Assembly (NCBI RefSeq): GCF_019550795.1
Contig: NZ_CP080545.1
Coordinates: 2,824,001-2,888,000 of the forward strand
Direction of reading: 5' to 3'
DNA: 64,000 nt
Origin: Paenibacillus sp. sptzw28
GTDB lineage: Bacteria; Bacillota; Bacilli; Paenibacillales; Paenibacillaceae
Within the stretch, counting starts at the first letter, position 1; each line of letters starts with the position of its first letter. This document shows positions 58,924-64,000 of the stretch, piece after piece. The translations under genes and the position numbers were made by a program. Under the pieces are notes generated by a model. That model made no database searches and was not told the DNA's origin. It saw nothing but the letters and a program-made list of their open reading frames with translations.

Positions 58924-60972
58924 ATGAAGCTTGAACAAATACCGGTCCGGCAGACGAAAGGCGTGAGCGCTCAGAAGGAACAAGAGCTTCACGCCTTTGG
59001 CATTCATACGGTCGCCGATCTGCTGGACTATTTTCCATTTCGTTACGAGGATTACCGGATCCGGGGTTTGTCGGAGACAAAGGACGGAGAGAAGGCGACG
59101 GTTGAGGGGAAAATCATGGGGAACCCGTCGCTGCAGCGTTACGGCCGGGCTAAAACCCGGCTGACCTGCAAAGTGGCCATTGACGGCGTACTGGTGACGG
59201 CAGTCTGGTTCAACCGACATTTTCTGCAGGATCAGCTTATTCCCGGCCGTGAGATTGTATTGACGGGCAAGTGGGAGCAGCGGAGATTGCAGCTCACCGT
59301 GTCCGAATCCGAATTTCCCGATAAGGGTACGGCCAGGTCAGGGACGCTGCAGCCGGTGTATTCGGTCGGGGGCAGCATTACGCAGCCATGGATGCGGAAA
59401 ACCATCAAACAGGCGCTGCTTCAATACGGCGCAATGATAGAGGAAGCGCTGCCTTCCGAACTCGTGGATAAGCACCGTCTCATGCCGCGCCGAGAAGCGG
59501 TAGTGCGAATCCATCAGCCTGACGATACGGCGGAAGGGCAGGAAGCCCGCCGCAGGCTGGTGTTCGAGGAGCTGTTTCTCTTCCAGCTGAAGCTTCAGGC
59601 TTACAGGTCGCTGAACAGGAAGCGTATGGACGGTGTGGCTCATGTCGTCGATGCTGATTCGATCCGGACGTTCGCGCATACGCTCCCCTTTGAATTAACC
59701 GATTCGCAGAAGAAGGTAGTCAACGAGATATTGACCGATATGCGCCAGCCCTCTTGCATGAACAGGCTGCTGCAGGGCGACGTCGGGTCTGGAAAGACGG
59801 TCGTAGCTGCCATTGCACTGTACGCTGCGGTTAAGGCCGGTCATCAGGGCGCTCTGATGGTGCCGACCGAAATATTGGCCGAGCAGCATATCCGTTCGCT
59901 GCAAAAGCTGTTCGACGGGACAGGGATAGAGGTCGGCCTGCTGACGGGCAGCATGACCGAGAGGAAGAAACGCGACGCGGTCGCAGGTCTTCAGATGGGG
60001 CTGACCGACATTGTCGTCGGTACTCATGCCATTATCCAGGAAGGCGTGAATTTCCGCAGTCTTGGCCTTGTCGTGACGGATGAACAGCACAGGTTCGGTG
60101 TTAACCAGCGGAGCGTGCTGCGGCGGAAAGGGCTGAATCCGGATGTACTGACGATGACTGCCACGCCGATACCGCGAACCCTTGCAATTACGGCGTTCGG
60201 TGATATGGATGTGTCGACGCTTCGAGAAAGGCCGCAGGGTCGTAAGCCGATTCAGACCTATTGGGTCAAGCACGGGATGATGGAACGGGTACTCGGCTTC
60301 ATCAGCCGCGAGGTCGATGCGGGCCGTCAATCGTATTTCATTTGTCCGCTGATTGAAGAGTCGGACAAGCTTGACGTGCAGAATGCGATCGATATGCATG
60401 TACAGCTGCAGCAGGCTTTTCCCGGCCTTCGGGTCGGGCTTCTCCACGGGCGTTTGTCAGCATCCGAGAAAGACGAGGTCATGCGCGCATTCAGCGAGAA
60501 CGAGGTTCATGTGCTCGTAGCGACCACTGTCGTCGAAGTAGGCGTAGATGTGCCTAATGCGACGCTTATGATCGTAATGGATGCGGAGCGGTTCGGTTTA
60601 TCCCAGCTGCATCAGCTTCGCGGCAGGGTCGGTCGGGGCGGCCATCAATCTTACTGCGTGCTGATCGCGGATCCGAAGTCGGAAGCCGGACGCGAGCGGA
60701 TGAAGGTGATGACGGAAACGGACGACGGCTTCGAGGTGGCAAGGCGGGACCTTGATTTACGCGGTCCCGGCGATTTCTTCGGTACCAAGCAAAGCGGTGT
60801 TCCCGACTTTAAGCTTGCGGATATGGCGGCGGATTTCGCCATATTGGAAGAGGCTCGCGACGATGCGGCAGAGCTTACCGGAAGAGCGGATTTTTGGACC
60901 GCTGCGGCATATGCCCGGCTGCGTGAGCTGCTTAAGAAGGAGCAACTTTTTCAAGGCGATTTGCTGGACTAG
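58924..60972 (+). CDS. recG: ATP-dependent DNA helicase RecG
   Basis: The 682-residue helicase remodels stalled forks and branched DNA. It has an N-terminal wedge domain (about 60-180), Walker A GDVGSGKT, the DEQH box in DEQHRFGVNQR, TATPIPRT and motif VI QLRGRVGRG. A conserved C-terminal part includes DLDLRGPGDFFGTKQSG. The start is either ATG at 58921 or 58924; GAGGG is 7 nt from the latter. It begins 10 nt after the DegV stop. In B. subtilis fapR follows; here a sporulation gene does. Confidence 0.95.
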   Translation: MKLEQIPVRQTKGVSAQKEQELHAFGIHTVADLLDYFPFRYEDYRIRGLSETKDGEKATVEGKIMGNPSLQRYGRAKTRLTCKVAIDGVLVTAVWFNRHFLQDQLIPGREIVLTGKWEQRRLQLTVSESEFPDKGTARSGTLQPVYSVGGSITQPWMRKTIKQALLQYGAMIEEALPSELVDKHRLMPRREAVVRIHQPDDTAEGQEARRRLVFEELFLFQLKLQAYRSLNRKRMDGVAHVVDADSIRTFAHTLPFELTDSQKKVVNEILTDMRQPSCMNRLLQGDVGSGKTVVAAIALYAAVKAGHQGALMVPTEILAEQHIRSLQKLFDGTGIEVGLLTGSMTERKKRDAVAGLQMGLTDIVVGTHAIIQEGVNFRSLGLVVTDEQHRFGVNQRSVLRRKGLNPDVLTMTATPIPRTLAITAFGDMDVSTLRERPQGRKPIQTYWVKHGMMERVLGFISREVDAGRQSYFICPLIEESDKLDVQNAIDMHVQLQQAFPGLRVGLLHGRLSASEKDEVMRAFSENEVHVLVATTVVEVGVDVPNATLMIVMDAERFGLSQLHQLRGRVGRGGHQSYCVLIADPKSEAGRERMKVMTETDDGFEVARRDLDLRGPGDFFGTKQSGVPDFKLADMAADFAILEEARDDAAELTGRADFWTAAAYARLRELLKKEQLFQGDLLD

Positions 60973-61048
60973 TTTTTTTCATCCCCAACCCGGCATATAG
61001 TACAACGAACGGCTTATCGTCAGTCGAACGGAGGTGCTATAGCCGCAT

Positions 61049-61336
61049 ATGAACTATACGAATTACGGCATTCGGCCGGAATTGGTCGAACGCGTGAAGG
61101 TCAAGATGAAAAATCCCGTTGTTAAAGAACGGGTCAAGCAGGCTCTGCATGGTGTGACTAAATATGATTTGCAGGACCGGCTTAAAGTGCGGAGGCTTAT
61201 CAGGACATCGGCCGGAATACTGCAGGAGCAGCTGACGGAGGTCCAGGAAGAGCAGCTGACAGCCTTTGTAATCGGCCAGAAGATCGATCCGAATAATACG
61301 ATTCATTTAATCAAATTATGGGCAATGTTCCGCTGA
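61049..61336 (+). CDS. spoVIF: SpoVIF-like stage VI sporulation protein
   Basis: The 95-residue protein is basic and helical. Its C-terminal part (YDLQDRLKVRRLIRTSAGILQ, then VIGQKIDPNNTIHLIKLWAMF) follows the SpoVIF/YjcC pattern seen in other spore formers. In B. subtilis SpoVIF is needed for proper coat assembly late in sporulation. The identity rests on this C-terminal half; the N terminus is not conserved. GGAGGTG lies upstream. A terminator overlaps its last codons. Confidence 0.65.
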   Translation: MNYTNYGIRPELVERVKVKMKNPVVKERVKQALHGVTKYDLQDRLKVRRLIRTSAGILQEQLTEVQEEQLTAFVIGQKIDPNNTIHLIKLWAMFR

Positions 61337-61361
61337 CTCTCACGAGCCGGCGGTTTTTTTT
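61330..61361 (+). terminator. Terminator overlapping the end of the spoVIF-like gene
   Basis: A short stem (ccgc / gcgg with inner pairing) is followed by eight T residues. Confidence 0.6.
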
Positions 61362-61420
61362 CGATTAGACGTACTTCTTTTGTTTCGCCGTTATCTCGGG
61401 GGATCTTAAGGCACGCTTTG

Positions 61421-62116
61421 CTAAAGGTTATCCGTACCTGCAGCCTTAATCGGTTCGATACAGGAAGGCTCATCGTTGGCAACACTTCCGACCGCTGCAG
61501 ATACCGGGTATGCTTCAAGCTCTTCCGCCGGGAAAGGCCGCAGCAGCTGATTAAGCCGCCGCTGATCGTTAAAAGCGCGATCAAGCCAGAGCGCCTCGTC
61601 TTCCCTCTCTAAAATAACCGGCATCCGGTCGTGAATCGGCGCCATCAGCTCGTTAGGCGCCGTCGTAAGAATGGTGCAGGTACTCACTTTCCGGCCATCG
61701 GGTGCGACCCATGTATCATAAAGCCCCGCCATGCTGAACAGGCTCCGGCTGCGCATAACAATTCGCATCGGCTGTTTCGAGCCTGAACTGTTTTTCTGCC
61801 ATTCATAGAAGCCGTCGGCAGGGATTATACAGCGCTTGCGGCGAATCAACTGCTTGAAGGCAGGCTTGTCCCAAACGGTCTCAGAGCGCGCGTTAAGCAT
61901 TTTATTGCCGATCTTCGGATCATCCGCCCATGAGGGAACAAGCCCCCATTTGAGTTCACCGAGGCGGTTGCGCGTTCCGTCGCCTACAACGGCGAGCACC
62001 ATTTGACCCGGAGCGACGTTATATTTGGGCCTATGGAATGGGACGGCAGTATCGCCGATCCAATACCGCAGCATTAACTCCTCGAGTGAAACGGTTATCG
62101 TGTATCGTCCGCACAT
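61421..62116 (-). CDS. SRAP-domain abasic-site protein (HMCES/YedK family)
   Basis: The 231-residue protein keeps the catalytic Cys-2 directly after Met in MCGRYT, plus the YNVAPGQ, NARSET, PADGFYEW and HDRMP motifs. SRAP proteins bond covalently to abasic sites in single-stranded DNA, shielding them during replication. The start must be the ATG at 62116, because the Cys has to be N-terminal after Met removal. It is a single-domain protein transcribed opposite to recG; no SOS box is evident upstream. Confidence 0.93.
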   Translation of the reverse strand: MCGRYTITVSLEELMLRYWIGDTAVPFHRPKYNVAPGQMVLAVVGDGTRNRLGELKWGLVPSWADDPKIGNKMLNARSETVWDKPAFKQLIRRKRCIIPADGFYEWQKNSSGSKQPMRIVMRSRSLFSMAGLYDTWVAPDGRKVSTCTILTTAPNELMAPIHDRMPVILEREDEALWLDRAFNDQRRLNQLLRPFPAEELEAYPVSAAVGSVANDEPSCIEPIKAAGTDNL

Positions 62117-62172
62117 GGAATATCACGGCTCCTCTCCTTATTTGCCCATTATACTACGATGGTTACTCTCTG

Positions 62173-62231
62173 AAAAAGAAAAAAGACCGGCCTTTCTCCG
62201 CCAATATTGACGTTGAAGAGCCAGCCGGACG
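62173..62231 (-). terminator. Weak terminator after the ABC exporter gene
   Basis: On the minus strand a G/C-rich stem (ccggc / gccgg) precedes a run of T residues (tcttttttcttttt) between the exporter and the SRAP gene. Confidence 0.4.
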
Positions 62232-62267
62232 ATGTTCATGCATTGTACTTTATCTCGCATGTTTGTA

Positions 62268-63974
62268 CTAATTCTGTGCCAGCAGCAGCTCACGGTACGC
62301 CATACCATTCTCCAGGAGCTCGCGATGCGTACCTGTTTCCGCTACGGCTCCCTGACGCATAACGTATATGATGTCTGCATTCTCAACGGTGGACAACCGG
62401 TGGGCGATGACGACGGTCGTCTGTCCGGCGCGCAGCTCGTCGAGCGTCTGGAACAGCTGACGCTCCGTTTCCAGATCAAGCGCGGATGTCGCTTCGTCCA
62501 AGATTAACACCTCGGGATTACCCATAATCGCTCTTGCTATAGCAAGCCGCTGCCGCTGACCGCCTGAGAGTTTAATGCCGCGTTCACCGACTTCAGTGTC
62601 GTATCCATCCGGAAGACTCATTATAAATTCATGAATTTGTGCGATGCGGCATGACTGGATCATCGTTTCCTCAGTCAAATCACGGCCGAGCAGCAGGTTG
62701 CTGCGGATGCTGTCGGAGAACAGGTAAGGGTCTTGAAAAACGATGGCGGCCTTTCTGGACCATTCCGATTGCGACAGTTCATAAAGCGGAATGCCATTGA
62801 CCGTCACATGACCCGCCGACGGGTCGTAGAACCGTTTGAGAAGCTGGGCAACCGTTGATTTGCCGCCCCCGCTAGAACCGACGAATGCGATTTTGCCTCT
62901 GGCCGGAAGCTCTGTTGATAAGTTGTTCAGCACATACGGCAGGTCGGCGTCATAACGGAATGAAGTATCATGGAATCTGATGGAACTTACCGGTTGCGGC
63001 AGCTGCTTTGTTCCATCCTTCGTTTGTTCCATTTCGAGGATACGCTGTACACGGTCCACATAAGCTGATTGTCCGGATAACCCCATTATGAATTGGAAAA
63101 GGTTGCTAAACGAGTCCGCGAGCTGGATGGAGAATTGAAAGACGACCACGAAGGTCCCAACCGACATCCGATTCTGAATTAGCTGCCAGCCCCCAAAAGC
63201 AAGCACGAATAGTCCGATACCCCACCTGATGGGGTCGCTGAATGCGATTTGCTTGTTAGCTAATTTGCCTTCGGAAACGACTTGGTCGAAGTAGCGTTTG
63301 AACAGCTTGTTGTAAATAGCGCCTTCCCACTTTAAACGATGGAAGGCGATGACCTCCCGCGTGGCCGATATTCCTTCCTCAATATGTACGAGAAGATTGG
63401 AGCGGCGCTCCTGTACTTCCTTTGACGCAGCCTTAAGTTTAGGCGCAAACCTGTACCAGACGGCAAAATAAGCTATGGACATACCGAGCACGACCCACAT
63501 GATGACAGAGCTTGCATATCCGACCAGAGTCAGCAGAATAACAAGGTTTACCAGGGTCTGCAGGCCGCGCGGTATTTGCCAGCCGATTACGCTTGCCGTA
63601 TTAAACAAATCCGTCGTCATCGTATAGACGAGCTTGGCTGTCCGTTCCCTGTTAAATACGGATAGGGGAACCCGGCGCATCCGCTCCAGCATTGCGGTCA
63701 ACAGCTCACGGCTGACCGTAAACTCGTTTCGGATGAGCACGTGGCTGGTTGCCGTAAACATAAGTGAGTAAACAAGGCCTGCGGCTCCGAATAAGCAGGC
63801 GACAAGCACAAGCTTCTCGTACCGGCCGGCCACGAAAATGTCGTCGATAATAACTTTCTGCAAGTAGATGACCGCGTAGTTCGATACAGATTCCAAGAGC
63901 AGGAGCAGCAAGACCAGGAAATAGAGCTTACGTATTCGCCACGTCCAAAAAGCGAGAAATTTAATATATTTCAT
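62268..63974 (-). CDS. ABC transporter, fused membrane and ATPase domains (exporter type)
   Basis: The 568-residue half-transporter has six membrane spans in residues 1-310 and a nucleotide-binding domain with Walker A GSSGGGKST, the signature LSGGQRQRLAIARA, Walker B VLILDEATSALD and the switch His in IAHRLST. It belongs to the multidrug/lipid exporter group and works as a dimer. The substrate is unknown. GAGGTGC is 3 nt before the ATG on the minus strand, close to the right edge of the window. A partner half-transporter could lie outside the window. Confidence 0.92.
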   Translation of the reverse strand: MKYIKFLAFWTWRIRKLYFLVLLLLLLESVSNYAVIYLQKVIIDDIFVAGRYEKLVLVACLFGAAGLVYSLMFTATSHVLIRNEFTVSRELLTAMLERMRRVPLSVFNRERTAKLVYTMTTDLFNTASVIGWQIPRGLQTLVNLVILLTLVGYASSVIMWVVLGMSIAYFAVWYRFAPKLKAASKEVQERRSNLLVHIEEGISATREVIAFHRLKWEGAIYNKLFKRYFDQVVSEGKLANKQIAFSDPIRWGIGLFVLAFGGWQLIQNRMSVGTFVVVFQFSIQLADSFSNLFQFIMGLSGQSAYVDRVQRILEMEQTKDGTKQLPQPVSSIRFHDTSFRYDADLPYVLNNLSTELPARGKIAFVGSSGGGKSTVAQLLKRFYDPSAGHVTVNGIPLYELSQSEWSRKAAIVFQDPYLFSDSIRSNLLLGRDLTEETMIQSCRIAQIHEFIMSLPDGYDTEVGERGIKLSGGQRQRLAIARAIMGNPEVLILDEATSALDLETERQLFQTLDELRAGQTTVVIAHRLSTVENADIIYVMRQGAVAETGTHRELLENGMAYRELLLAQN

Positions 63975-64000
63975 TCAGCACCTCTTTTTCCCGGCCGGCC

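Noticed and set aside
59695..60447. Antisense frame of 250 codons over recG
   Set aside because: It mirrors the helicase core; the composition and lack of start signals mark it as a shadow.
1..64000. CRISPR arrays, prophage, insertion sequences and tRNA genes
   Set aside because: No regularly spaced direct repeats, transposase or integrase motifs, terminal inverted repeats with a gene between them, or cloverleaf-like sequences were noticed.

Overview
The window looks like a chromosomal segment of an endospore-forming, low-to-mid GC Gram-positive bacterium, most likely in the Paenibacillaceae (Paenibacillus or a close relative). The reasons are Bacillus-type gene families and orders (acuA/acuC/acsA, ricF-ylbG, and the remA-to-recG housekeeping block), sporulation genes (spoVM, a spoVIF-like gene), strong AGGAGG-type ribosome binding sites, a T-box leader and frequent TTG/GTG starts. 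No rRNA, tRNA, CRISPR array, transposase or prophage gene was seen. This is core chromosome with a few lineage-specific inserts.

Left part (1-13.5 kb). After the tail of an unidentified gene come the acetate genes: acuC and acuA (minus strand) diverge from acsA, whose start region carries a good match to a CcpA cre operator. A class A penicillin-binding protein with two fibronectin type III domains follows on the minus strand. tyrS is preceded by a full tyrosine T-box leader. Next are a cytoplasmic beta-propeller protein and a GDSL acetylesterase, which look like a small pectin (rhamnogalacturonan) pair, and then an NfeD/flotillin membrane-microdomain operon.

Middle part (13.5-37.6 kb). This holds rpsD with a structured leader, a GAF-GAF-GGDEF diguanylate cyclase, a lipoprotein, an M29 aminopeptidase, an HPr-like protein that lacks the catalytic histidine region, ylaN, a Ca2+/H+ antiporter, an Asp23-family protein, yugN-ftsW, an M20 amidohydrolase, a CBS protein, a thermonuclease lipoprotein, an XPB-type helicase with an overlapping partner gene, ricF-ylbG, an unidentified 145-residue protein, a LysR regulator overlapping a PHP phosphoesterase, rqcH and a calcium P-type ATPase.

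Right part (37.6-64 kb). A 460-bp noncoding block rich in hairpins and imperfect repeats precedes dapF-yitJ. Then comes a long co-directional housekeeping run: remA, gmk, rpoZ, coaBC, priA, def, fmt, rsmB, rlmN, prpC, prkC, rsgA, rpe and a small membrane protein. It links nucleotide and cofactor synthesis, translation initiation, rRNA modification and cell-wall-sensing Ser/Thr phosphorylation. spoVM (26 codons), rpmB (opposite strand), yloU, fakA, a DegV/FakB gene, recG, a spoVIF-like gene, a SRAP gene and an ABC exporter close the window. Compared with the B. subtilis yloA-recG order, the usual places of yloC, thiN and sdaAB/sdaAA hold other genes or nothing recognisable.

The points most worth a second look are the XPB/partner pair that shares a domain, the truncated HPr-like protein, the repeat block before dapF, the unidentified 145-residue protein, and the long leader before remA. 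All function calls rest on reading the sequence and remembered family features; no database search was run.
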